A stretch of 12,919 nucleotides of DNA from Patulibacter sp041648495 (GTDB lineage: Bacteria > Actinomycetota > Thermoleophilia > Solirubrobacterales > Solirubrobacteraceae). Made by a program: the position numbers and the translations under genes. The notes under the pieces are model-generated. The model was not told where the DNA came from and searched no databases. It was given only the letters and a program-made list of their open reading frames with translations. This document shows, piece by piece, positions 7,065-12,919 of this stretch. Position 1 is the stretch's first letter; each line of letters opens with the position of its first letter. The stretch spans positions 1 to 12,919 of the forward strand of contig JBAZOW010000079.1 in the NCBI GenBank assembly GCA_041648495.1, given 5' to 3'.

Positions 7065-8350
7065 CAGACCGTCACCTCCGTACGGGTTTCAACGTTGGAC
7101 TCGAACTGCGAGAAGCTGGGGTCGATCTCGTTGCACTCGAAGGTGCCCCGGACCGCGTCGAGGGTCTTCAGGCCCTCGCCGGTGATCACGATCACGACCC
7201 GCTCGTCGCCGCCGATCGCTCCGGCGTCGGCGAGCTTCTTCAGCGTCGCCGTGGTCACGCCGCCGGCGGTCTCGGTGAAGATCCCCGTCGTCTCGGCGAG
7301 CAGGCGGATGCCGTCCTTGATCTCGTCGTCGGTGACGTCGGTGATCGTGCCCTCGGTCTGGCGCGCCAGCTCGATCGCGTAGGGACCGTCGGCCGGGTTG
7401 CCGATCGCCAGCGACTTGGCGATCGTGTCCGGCTTGACCGGGCGACAGACGTCCTGACCGGCCTGGAAGGCGGCAGCCACCGGGTTGCAGCCGGTCGCCT
7501 GCGCGCCGCTCATCACGGGCACCGTGCTGCCGTCGGCCAGCAGCCCGAGGTCGATCCACTCCTGGAAGCCCTTGCCGATCTTCGTGAACAGCGAGCCCGA
7601 GGCGATCGGAGCGACGATCCGGTCCGGCGTCTGCCAGCCGAGCTGCTCCGCGATCTCGTACGCCAGGGTCTTGGAGCCCTCGGCGTAGTACGGGCGCATG
7701 TTGACGTTGACGAACGCCCAGTCGGGACGCTCGCCGGCGACCTCGGTGCAGAGCCGGTTGACGTCGTCGTAGTTGCCGCGGACGGTCACGACGTTCGCCC
7801 CGTAGATCCCGGTCGCGAGGATCTTCTGCTCCTCGAGGTCCGCCGGGATGAAGACGTAGACGGGCATGCCGAGCGCGGCTCCGGCGGCGGCCACGGCGTT
7901 GGCGAGGTTGCCGGTCGACGCACAGGCGAGCGTCGTGAAGCCGAGCTCCTTGGCCCGGGCGGCCGCGACGGCGACGACGCGGTCCTTGAACGAGTGCGTC
8001 GGGTTGGCCGCGTCGTTCTTGACCCAGACCTCGCGCAACCCGAGCCGCTCGGCCAGGCGATCGGCACGGACCAGCGGGGTGCTGCCGGCGGGCAGGCCCT
8101 CCAAGCCGGCGCTGCCGCCCGGACCGGACGGCGCGAGAGCCGGGACCCGGTCGACGGGCAGGAAGTCGGCGTAGCGCCAGATGTCCCGCGGGCCGGCCTG
8201 GATCCGACGCTTGATCGCCTCGGGGTCACCTGCCGAGGGGTGCGCGGCGTACTTGACCTCGAGCGGACCGAAGCACTTCGAGCAGACGAAGTGCGCTTCG
8301 AGCGGGTACTCGCTGCCGCATTCGCGGCAGGAGAGAGCGGTGGCAGACAT
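7064..8350 (-). CDS. thrC/metM: Threonine-synthase-family PLP enzyme, probable MetM-type homocysteine synthase
   Basis: The 428-residue protein is a fold-type II PLP enzyme of the threonine synthase family. An N-terminal zinc ribbon is formed by C8, C11, C23 and C26. Residues 116-124 (NPTHSFKDR) hold the PLP lysine K122, and ASTGN (144-148) is the phosphate/substrate loop. TAGGVTTATL (361-370) and ITGEGLKTLDAV (389-400) are also typical. Canonical ThrC turns O-phosphohomoserine into threonine. Here the gene is translationally coupled to a CysO-like sulfur carrier and preceded by a SAM riboswitch. This matches the Streptomyces MetM/MetO pair, in which a ThrC homologue makes homocysteine from O-phosphohomoserine and protein thiocarboxylate. 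I favour MetM, but threonine synthase cannot be excluded from sequence alone. The ATG at 8348-8350 has GGAG at 8359-8362; the open frame to 8563 overlaps the riboswitch and is not used. Confidence 0.9.
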   Translation of the reverse strand: MSATALSCRECGSEYPLEAHFVCSKCFGPLEVKYAAHPSAGDPEAIKRRIQAGPRDIWRYADFLPVDRVPALAPSGPGGSAGLEGLPAGSTPLVRADRLAERLGLREVWVKNDAANPTHSFKDRVVAVAAARAKELGFTTLACASTGNLANAVAAAGAALGMPVYVFIPADLEEQKILATGIYGANVVTVRGNYDDVNRLCTEVAGERPDWAFVNVNMRPYYAEGSKTLAYEIAEQLGWQTPDRIVAPIASGSLFTKIGKGFQEWIDLGLLADGSTVPVMSGAQATGCNPVAAAFQAGQDVCRPVKPDTIAKSLAIGNPADGPYAIELARQTEGTITDVTDDEIKDGIRLLAETTGIFTETAGGVTTATLKKLADAGAIGGDERVVIVITGEGLKTLDAVRGTFECNEIDPSFSQFESNVETRTEVTV

Positions 8351-8366
8351 GGGGAGAACTCCGGTT

Positions 8367-8399
8367 GGGCCTTCGCCGAAAAGGGTGTGGCGAAGGTCC
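8367..8399 (-). promoter_or_regulatory. Leader hairpin between SAM aptamer and start codon
   Basis: On the minus strand CCTTCGCC and GGCGAAGG form an 8-bp stem (8370-8396) with an 11-base loop, extendable by GG/CC across one mismatch. No T-tract follows, so it does not look like an intrinsic terminator. It is flanked by GAAC...CCGG on one side and CCGGAGTTC on the other; their pairing would hide the GGAG ribosome binding site (8359-8362). This could be the riboswitch expression platform; the mechanism is inference. Confidence 0.45.
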
Positions 8400-8414
8400 G
8401 GTACGGGTTCAGCC

Positions 8415-8510
8415 ACACATCTCTCTGGAATTGGCACCTCTTCGCGTCGGCGTGTTCGCGATGGTTGCCGGGGGTTCAACGGGCCAGTCCCTCCCCCCCT
8501 CTGGATGTGC
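8415..8510 (-). promoter_or_regulatory. SAM-I-family (S-box) riboswitch aptamer
   Basis: The minus strand carries the S-box core in order. First come CAGAG and GGAGGGACTGGCCC, then GTTGAACC and CCCGGCAACC, then a P3 stem TCGCG/CGCGA, then GAGGTGCCAATTCC and AGAGAGATG. P1 is closed by GCACATC (8504-8510) and GATGTGT (8415-8421). The pseudoknot is possible: TGGC in the P2 loop is complementary to GCCA in the GGTGCCAA segment. The aptamer is only 96 bases because P4 is missing or vestigial: AATTCC runs straight into AGAGAGATG. This resembles SAM-I/SAM-IV variant forms. It lies 64 bases before the ThrC/MetM-like gene and should sense S-adenosylmethionine, lowering expression when SAM is high. Confidence 0.93.
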
Positions 8511-8602
8511 TCATCTGTTGTCCGCTGGCAACGATAGCACCTGTCCCGACGGGTACACTCCACTCATCGTGCTGGCCACCCTTGACGAACCCCTCAGTCC
8601 GT
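8511..8602. promoter_or_regulatory. Divergent promoter region for the SAM-regulated operon and corA
   Basis: This 92-base stretch separates the riboswitch 5' end from the corA start and must hold promoters for both directions. Candidates are TACACT at 8554-8559 (plus) as a -10 for corA, and TATCGT on the minus strand (plus 8531-8536) as a -10 for the operon, which would start transcription about 15 bases before the aptamer. No convincing -35 boxes are seen, so the exact elements are tentative. Confidence 0.35.
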
Positions 8603-9598
8603 ATGCCGGCGTTTCCCCGTCCCCGGTTCGGCTTCGGCACCCGCGCCCCTGAACCTCCGCCGGTCCGGGCCGAAGAGCCCACGACCCCCCAGATCGACGT
8701 CGTCGAGGCGTACGGCCTGCGCTGGATCAACGTCCAGCGGCCCGGCCGTCTCGAGTTCGCCTGGCTGCGCGAGAACTTCGACTTCCACGCGCTCGACTAC
8801 GAGGACGTCGCGTCGCGCAACCAGCGCCCGAAGGTCGACGTCTACGACGACTACATCTTCGTCGTCCTGCACTTCCCCGACTACGACAAGACCGTCGGCC
8901 GCCTGAACGCCGTCGAGCTCGACGTCTTCATCGGCCCGGACTACGTGATCACGATCCCGAACCGGCCGTTGCGGACGATCGAGTACCTGTTCAGTCGGGT
9001 CGAGCAGCGCGACGACGAGCGGGACCGGCACTTCGCCAAGGGTCCTGGCTACCTCGTTTACCGGATCGTCGACGAGTGCGTGGACGCGTCGTTCCCGATG
9101 CTGCGCAAGATCGGCAACAAGCTGGAGCAGCTCGAGGAGGACATCTTCGAGGGCCGTTCGAAGGAGATCGTCCGCGACATCTCCAACGCCAAGCAGGAGA
9201 TCATCAACTTCCGCAAGATCGTCCGTCCGCAGCGAACGGCGCTGCAGGAGCTGAACGCGGCCGGACGCTACCTCGTCGAGGACCAGGAGCTGTACTTCGA
9301 CGACATCAAGGACGCGTCGGAGCGGATCTGGGACATGCTCGAGAACTTCAAGGAGGTCTCCGAGGCGCTGGAGAGCTCGAACGAGTCGGTGCTCGCGCAC
9401 CAGCAGTCCGGTGCCCTGAACGTGCTGACGGCGATGAGCGTGATCGTCCTGCCGCTGACGTTCGTCGCATCGCTCTGGGGCATGAACGTGCAGGTCCCCG
9501 GGCAGGACAACCTGACCTGGTTCTTCGGCCTGATCGTCGCGATGGCCGCGCTGTTCGCCGGCATGGCGTTTTGGTTCCGCCGCAGCGGCCTGCTCTGA
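8603..9598 (+). CDS. corA: CorA-family magnesium/divalent cation transporter
   Basis: This 331-residue protein is a CorA-type channel, a homopentamer that passes Mg2+ (or Co2+/Ni2+) inward through the plasma membrane. Residues about 30-125 form the cytoplasmic alpha/beta domain (VEAYGLRWINVQRPG..., DDYIFVVLHFPDYD). Residues about 150-265 are the long charged stalk helices. Two C-terminal membrane helices follow (about 273-293 and 304-325). The signature GMN sits at 293-295 at the end of the first helix, within SLWGMNVQVPGQDN. The C-terminus is short and positively charged (WFRRSGLL), as in the family. I chose the ATG at 8603 as the only plausible start after the upstream regulatory region; the frame stays open far upstream but there runs antisense to the PLP enzyme. 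It is divergent from the SAM-controlled operon. Confidence 0.93.
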   Translation: MPAFPRPRFGFGTRAPEPPPVRAEEPTTPQIDVVEAYGLRWINVQRPGRLEFAWLRENFDFHALDYEDVASRNQRPKVDVYDDYIFVVLHFPDYDKTVGRLNAVELDVFIGPDYVITIPNRPLRTIEYLFSRVEQRDDERDRHFAKGPGYLVYRIVDECVDASFPMLRKIGNKLEQLEEDIFEGRSKEIVRDISNAKQEIINFRKIVRPQRTALQELNAAGRYLVEDQELYFDDIKDASERIWDMLENFKEVSEALESSNESVLAHQQSGALNVLTAMSVIVLPLTFVASLWGMNVQVPGQDNLTWFFGLIVAMAALFAGMAFWFRRSGLL

Positions 9599-9629
9599 AC
9601 GACCGCTCAGCATCCGGGGACCAATTCGT

Positions 9630-9680
9630 CGCTCGTGCGCGTCGGTCCTCCAGCCGCTCGGCAGGAGGACCAGGCGAGCG
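9630..9680. terminator. Bidirectional terminator hairpin between convergent genes
   Basis: GGTCCTCC (9644-9651) pairs perfectly with GGAGGACC (9664-9671) around a 12-base loop. Outside it, CGCTCG (9630-9635) can pair with CGAGCG (9675-9680). It lies between the stops of corA (plus) and the 339-residue secreted protein (minus), as expected of a shared terminator. Confidence 0.65.
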
Positions 9681-9682
9681 TG

Positions 9683-10702
9683 TCAGCTTCGGGGTGCCGG
9701 GACCTGACCACCGGTGGCGTAGTTGAAGTCGGAGTAGTGCAAGACGTCGTTCTTGTCGAGGTACGTGAGGATCATCGGGATCTTCCGCAGCGTCAGCTCG
9801 ATCGCGTCGCCGGCGAGCGACACCGATCGCCAGCGGCCGTCGCTGTCGAGGAGCCGCACGCGGTGCATCCCCACGAAGGCCGGAGCCCAGACCTTGAGGC
9901 CGCCCACGGCACGCGTGACTGCGGTCTGGAGAGGGGGCACACTCGTTCGATTCGAGATGAACGTGGACGCGACCGCGCCGGGGGCGGCGCGCAGTGCGAC
10001 CGCATACCCCTCGGCGGCCGGCACCACGACGAGGTCGCCCCTCGTGCCCAGCGCCCGCGCGAGCGATGCGCCTTCGGGCTTGGTGTCGAGCGAGAGCAGA
10101 CCAGCCGCCCAGGTCGGTACGACATCCTTGTCGGTGCGTGGCCGTGCGAACACGGCGAGGTACCGCGAGAGCGCGCGTTCGGTGCTTTCGGCGGTGCCGG
10201 CCGGCGCGGCCGATGGCATCCGCGATGGACGCGGCGGCAACAGCGCTTTGGACCCAGCCGGCCGACTTGCGTTGTACTGACTGCTGATCCCAACCGGGCA
10301 ACGGGTCTCGGTTCGTTGCTGGCGATCGAGAGCGGCGTAGGCCCGCCGCAGTGCGCGGAGGCTGTATCGCCCGGAAAGCGCGCCGGCACCGCGCACGCAG
10401 TCGTCGATGACGGCCTTCGGCTGCGCATCACGAGGGCGGACGTGCCGGCCGGTATACCGACTGCTGACGGCCAGACCGCACGTCGTGCGCAGTGCTCCAC
10501 CCCGCCGGTACTCCCGGTACACGGCAAGCAGCTGCGCGGGGTCGAGCCGGATCGTGATCGTGTCCCGGTGATCGCGGCAGTCCCGCAGAACGCGCACAAC
10601 TTCGGGCGGGACGGTATCCGTGGTCGGCGTTGCGGCTGATGCAGCGGTGGGCGGGACCACCGCGGCGAGGACAGCGAGCGTCGCGCGAAGGGTTCGATGC
10701 AT
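9683..10702 (-). CDS. Secreted protein of unknown function with duplicated cysteine repeat
   Basis: The 339-residue protein starts with a signal peptide (MHRTLRATLAVLAAVVPP...) with likely cleavage after ASA near residue 23. Residues 41-83 and 101-143 are two copies of one motif: DC, then a leucine/tyrosine helix, then T-x-C and SS-x-Y. C42/C102, Y62/Y122, C75/C135 and Y83/Y143 are each exactly 60 residues apart, so each repeat probably carries one disulfide. A Pro/Ser-rich linker (about 145-168) joins to a C-terminal region (about 175-325) that looks beta-rich (GDLVVVPAAEGYAVALRAAPG, KVWAPAFVGMHRVRLLD). No enzyme motif is seen and I recognise no family. It is divergent from the next secreted-protein gene. 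The ATG is at 10700-10702, with no Shine-Dalgarno but a TATAAT box immediately upstream. Confidence 0.8.
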   Translation of the reverse strand: MHRTLRATLAVLAAVVPPTAASAATPTTDTVPPEVVRVLRDCRDHRDTITIRLDPAQLLAVYREYRRGGALRTTCGLAVSSRYTGRHVRPRDAQPKAVIDDCVRGAGALSGRYSLRALRRAYAALDRQQRTETRCPVGISSQYNASRPAGSKALLPPRPSRMPSAAPAGTAESTERALSRYLAVFARPRTDKDVVPTWAAGLLSLDTKPEGASLARALGTRGDLVVVPAAEGYAVALRAAPGAVASTFISNRTSVPPLQTAVTRAVGGLKVWAPAFVGMHRVRLLDSDGRWRSVSLAGDAIELTLRKIPMILTYLDKNDVLHYSDFNYATGGQVPAPRS

Positions 10703-10703
10703 T

Positions 10704-10740
10704 GTCCAGCATTATAGCCAGTCCGTACGAGGGCCCGAAT
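10704..10740 (-). promoter_or_regulatory. Promoter of the 339-residue secreted protein; transcript near leaderless
   Basis: A perfect TATAAT lies on the minus strand (plus 10711-10716), ending only 8 bases before the ATG. Transcription would begin about 6-7 bases downstream of the box, at or within 1-3 bases of the start codon. A weak -35 (TTCGGG) lies 17 bases upstream of the -10. No ribosome binding site precedes the ATG, in line with leaderless translation, which is common in actinobacteria. Confidence 0.5.
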
Positions 10741-10785
10741 CAGTCCCCACGACGTATAGAAGTCCTCGCGTTTCCCTACGGAATC

Positions 10786-10814
10786 TTGTAAAAACGGTCA
10801 AGTGTCCGTAAGCT
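10786..10814 (+). promoter_or_regulatory. Candidate promoter of the 322-residue secreted protein
   Basis: TTGTAA (10786-10791) and TAAGCT (10809-10814) are separated by exactly 17 bases and match sigma-70-type boxes at 4/6 and 3/6 positions. Start of transcription near 10821 would leave a leader of about 27 bases containing AGGAG (10839-10843). The 145-base gap (10703-10847) is clearly AT-richer than its surroundings. Confidence 0.4.
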
Positions 10815-10847
10815 CGCGGCGTCGATTACAAGAGACCTAGGAGAAGA

Positions 10848-11816
10848 ATGATGACTTGGAATAGCCTGCGGAACCGGGCAATAAGTGCGATCCTCGCCAT
10901 CGGTATCACCATGGCGATCGTCGCAACGACGCTCGGAGCACCCAAGCAGGCCCGGGCCGACTCGTGGGGGTACTGCAATACGCTGGTCGCCGGCGGATTT
11001 GCCCCGTGCGCTCAGGGGATCAAGCGCCTCTACAACTTCAACAGAAATTTGATGGGCGTGAACGCAATTGCGGTCTGCGCAACGGTCGGCGACTCGGTCG
11101 TGGCCGATCCAACGGCTGGAATTTATGGAAGTGGATGTGGGACGAACACGAATCGGTACTCGTTTTGTCATGCCCCCATCGGCACAAGCCGCCATGCGTG
11201 GGTCTCTCACACGAACGGCGGGGCGAATCACACGCTCGCCGGGCTTGCCGTAAACGGCCTGGGAAGTTGCGACCCGATCTACCAGCCGTACTTTACGTCC
11301 GGCGATCCCCTCCTTGCTCGATTGGCTGCTGAGACCGGCTCGGATAGTGCTGGACTTCTGGGCGGGGACTTCCGGGCATTGGCATCGAAGGCCGTAAAGT
11401 TGCCGCCAGCGGTCGAAGCGCTTGCGAGCCTGGAGACGGGCAATGCGACGAAGGCCCGCGCAGTTGGTCCGAATAGCGACGTGTACCTAATTGCTGGTGC
11501 CACGCTGACGTGCATCGGGCGGGCGTTTGACGATGCTGGCCCTGGCGCTATCGTCACGTGTGCTGATACGGCTGGGTACGCCGACAAGCCGCGCCTCGCG
11601 TTCTCCGCTTCAGGCGATGGTCGAACGACGGTCTGGGGAGCAGTTCCTGACGGTGTGTCCGCGGTGACCGTGAATACGGCAAGTGGGCCAGTCGCTGCGC
11701 GCGTTCAGAACAACGGCATCGCAGTGACGGTGCAGAAGCCGAAGTCCGTATCCGTCGAATCGTCAGGTGCGGTTCAGACGGTCGTGATCTCTCTGGCCGC
11801 GTCTGCAACCAACTGA
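10848..11816 (+). CDS. Secreted cysteine-rich protein of unknown function
   Basis: This 322-residue protein has a long signal peptide: basic NRAI region, hydrophobic core at about 12-30 and likely cleavage after ARA near residue 38. The N-terminal part (39-145) has six cysteines (43, 54, 77, 97, 107, 141) and aromatic/glycine-rich sequence such as WGYCNTLVAGGFAPC, suggesting a small disulfide-held domain. Residues about 150-210 are Ala/Leu-rich. The C-terminal part (212-320) has two more cysteines (222, 238) and a beta-rich stretch with TVWGAVPDGVSAVTV, a pattern met in other actinobacterial secreted proteins. I recognise no family or enzyme motif. AGGAG at 10839-10843 fits either ATG; the second (10851) has better spacing. 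Codons are less G/C-biased than in neighbours (for example AATTTG, ATTTATGGA), which may mean transfer or relaxed selection. Confidence 0.8.
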   Translation: MMTWNSLRNRAISAILAIGITMAIVATTLGAPKQARADSWGYCNTLVAGGFAPCAQGIKRLYNFNRNLMGVNAIAVCATVGDSVVADPTAGIYGSGCGTNTNRYSFCHAPIGTSRHAWVSHTNGGANHTLAGLAVNGLGSCDPIYQPYFTSGDPLLARLAAETGSDSAGLLGGDFRALASKAVKLPPAVEALASLETGNATKARAVGPNSDVYLIAGATLTCIGRAFDDAGPGAIVTCADTAGYADKPRLAFSASGDGRTTVWGAVPDGVSAVTVNTASGPVAARVQNNGIAVTVQKPKSVSVESSGAVQTVVISLAASATN

Positions 11817-11821
11817 GTGCC

Positions 11822-11857
11822 GATCGCGCCGGAGGGTTTTGACTCTCTGGCGCGATC
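11822..11857 (+). terminator. Terminator hairpin after the cysteine-rich secreted protein
   Basis: GATCGCGCCGGAGGG (11822-11836) and CTCTCTGGCGCGATC (11843-11857) form a 15-bp stem including two G-T wobbles, with loop TTTTGA. It begins five bases after the stop codon. No T-run follows, but the stem length makes it a convincing terminator. Confidence 0.75.
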
Positions 11858-11930
11858 TAGAACTCAATTGGTGGTCAAACCTCGGTGCCGGCTGCCGTGT
11901 TTCATGTCTGACACACCGCTGCTGGTGCGT

Positions 11931-11957
11931 TCGACGGTCGTGGTCACGAGCCGTCGA
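11931..11957. terminator. Hairpin in gap between secreted-protein and methyltransferase genes
   Basis: TCGACGG-TCGTG pairs with CACGA-CCGTCGA (one bulged G) around a 2-base loop, giving 12 bp. It lies in the 156-base gap 11858-12013 between convergent genes and may end minus-strand transcription from the methyltransferase, whose stop is at 12014. Smaller hairpins (CACC-GCTGCT-GGTG at about 11915-11928) lie nearby. I see no gene in this gap. Confidence 0.45.
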
Positions 11958-12013
11958 CCCGGTGCCGTGATCGTCCGGTTCCGGCAGCAGTGACAGCGCG
12001 GCGCTCCCTCCTA

Positions 12014-12706
12014 TTAAAGGCGCCGCGTGAGCACCAGGCAGCGCCCGGTCTCGGACCCGGCGATCCGCTCGATCTCCAGGCCCGCCTGCTGGGCGATGGC
12101 GGCGACGGTCTCGAGCTCCGACGGGCGGCCCTGCCAGATCGGATGGCGGGCGACGTGGGGGGGCACCGGGTCCTCGCCGGGCAGACGCAGTGGATCGAAG
12201 ACCAGGCGCAGGTCGAAGAGCACGACGCCCCCGGGCACGATCGCCCGGGCGGCCTGCTCCAGCGCCAGGACCAGATCCTCGGGCTCCGGCAGGTGCGTCA
12301 GCACGCCGATCAGCAGCACCGCGTCGGCCGCGCCCTCCGGCTCGGCCTCCAGGTCGCCCGCGTGGCCGTGGCGCCAGGCGACGTTGGCCAGCTGCGGCAA
12401 CCGGTCGCGAGCGGCGGCCAGCATCGTGCGCGAGATGTCGTAGGCGACGACCTGGGCGACGCGGCCGGCGAGCGCGCCGCTGATCCGCCCGGCACCGCAG
12501 CCGACCTCGATCACGGTGTCGGCGGGGTCGGGGGTCCAGCCGACCAGCCCGCCGAGCGCGTCGACCAGCGCCTCGCCGGAGGCGGCGAACGCCGCTTCGT
12601 CGGTCGGAAGCCCGCCGGGGACCGAGTAGCGGCGGGCGTCCTCCCGGCCGCGCGCGTCCCAGAAGCGGGCGATGCGGTGGAGCACGGGATCGGCGGCGAT
12701 CGACAC
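12014..12706 (-). CDS. Class I SAM-dependent methyltransferase
   Basis: The 230-residue protein has a Rossmann-type methyltransferase domain from about residue 40 to 180. Motif I is VIEVGCGAGR (65-74), the SAM-binding glycine-rich loop. The acidic residue of motif II is D90 in VVAYDISRTM, and motif IV/post-I is seen in ADAVLLIGVLTHLPEPED, followed by AARAIVPGGVVLFDLR. The N-terminal part (FWDARGREDARRYSVPGGLP) resembles methyltransferases that act on small molecules or unknown substrates (Methyltransf_11/25 type). The substrate cannot be told. The start is GTG (12704-12706); no in-frame ATG is available and the nearest GGGAG lies about 17 bases upstream, so the start is less certain than the function. 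No partner gene is adjacent. Confidence 0.88.
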   Translation of the reverse strand: MSIAADPVLHRIARFWDARGREDARRYSVPGGLPTDEAAFAASGEALVDALGGLVGWTPDPADTVIEVGCGAGRISGALAGRVAQVVAYDISRTMLAAARDRLPQLANVAWRHGHAGDLEAEPEGAADAVLLIGVLTHLPEPEDLVLALEQAARAIVPGGVVLFDLRLVFDPLRLPGEDPVPPHVARHPIWQGRPSELETVAAIAQQAGLEIERIAGSETGRCLVLTRRL

Positions 12707-12919
12707 GACGAACGATGGTATCTCCCGCGGGTTGGCGTAACGTCCCGGTGACCTTGGTGTCCTCTAGGGGTCGCTCTCGATGTCCTCGCGGTCCATGGCG
12801 GCCGCTGACCATCGGATATCGTCACCCGGATCCTCAGTCAGGCCACCAGCCTGGCTTTCGGATCCGGTCAACGACCTTCTCGGCCCCCGACCCCCCCCGC
12901 CCCCACGATCTCATCGAGA
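12707..12919. other. Right-end region without recognised gene
   Basis: This 213-base stretch holds the upstream region of the methyltransferase, then a two-tier hairpin at 12826-12867 and a C-rich tract at about 12883-12905. A plus-strand frame from ATG 12780 stays open to the edge (about 46 codons, Pro/Arg-rich), but nothing in it is recognisable and it has no ribosome binding site. It may be the leader of a plus-strand gene starting beyond the window. Confidence 0.4.
12826..12867. repeat. Two-tier inverted repeat
   Basis: CCGGATCC (12826-12833) pairs with GGATCCGG (12860-12867). Inside, AGTCAGGC (12836-12843) pairs with GCCTGGCT (12849-12856) with one G-T wobble, leaving loop CACCA. The tiers are separated by a small internal loop (2 and 3 bases). 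Total 16 bp; it could be a terminator or a structured leader. Confidence 0.6.

Noticed and set aside
8351..8563. Extended start for the ThrC/MetM-like gene at 8563
   Set aside because: The extension runs through the SAM aptamer; the ATG at 8350 has a good ribosome binding site and begins with the zinc-ribbon domain.
7994..8602. N-terminal extension of corA into the upstream open frame
   Set aside because: It runs antisense to the PLP enzyme and across the riboswitch and lacks any CorA-like sequence.
12793..12865. Cluster of palindromic restriction sites (CCATGG, GCGGCCGC, GATATC, GGATCC twice) resembling a cloning polylinker
   Set aside because: The sites are interrupted by ordinary GC-rich sequence, and the two GGATCC copies are explained by the arms of the hairpin. 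No vector sequence is recognised, though assembly contamination at the contig edge cannot be fully excluded.
1..12919. CRISPR arrays, insertion sequences, attachment sites, origins
   Set aside because: No regularly spaced repeats, transposase or integrase motifs, tRNA-end duplications or DnaA-box clusters were seen.

Overview
The window is very GC-rich DNA with strong G/C third-position bias, densely packed genes and few intergenic gaps. A pyrR-pyrB-pyrC operon, a CysO-like sulfur carrier, GTG starts and several secreted proteins of unknown function (one with a fibronectin III-like fold) suggest a high-GC actinobacterium, possibly of the Thermoleophilia (Solirubrobacter/Patulibacter/Conexibacter type). 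That placement is inference; there is no rRNA here to confirm it. I see no mobile element, CRISPR array or origin.

Left part (1-3601, all minus strand). Reading in the direction of transcription, there is a tRNA-Arg(CCG) with its own terminator, then ribonuclease Z, then pyrR-pyrB-pyrC. The three pyr genes are joined by ATGA overlaps. pyrC runs off the left edge. A hairpin with a PyrR-type CNGNGA loop lies just before pyrR, so the operon is probably autoregulated by PyrR and uridine nucleotides.

Middle (3677-6728). On the minus strand are a secreted protein with an Fn3-like domain, a small hypothetical protein and a small S4 RNA-binding protein. A membrane acyltransferase of the OafA family runs the other way and ends in a strong hairpin.

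Centre (6783-9598) holds the most interesting locus. A minus-strand operon encodes a threonine-synthase-family PLP enzyme and, overlapping it by one base, a MoaD/ThiS/CysO-like sulfur carrier that ends in Gly-Gly-Cys. Its leader carries a SAM-I-family (S-box) riboswitch aptamer. SAM control and a sulfur carrier make little sense for plain threonine synthesis. They fit the MetM/MetO route known from Streptomyces, in which O-phosphohomoserine is turned directly into homocysteine with sulfur from a protein thiocarboxylate. A divergent CorA-type magnesium transporter gene shares the upstream region.

Right part (9599-12919). Two divergent genes encode unrelated secreted proteins of unknown function. 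One has an exact 60-residue tandem cysteine repeat and a near-leaderless promoter; the other is cysteine-rich and of lower GC. A class I SAM-dependent methyltransferase (minus) follows. The last 213 bases hold no recognisable gene but contain a strong two-tier hairpin.
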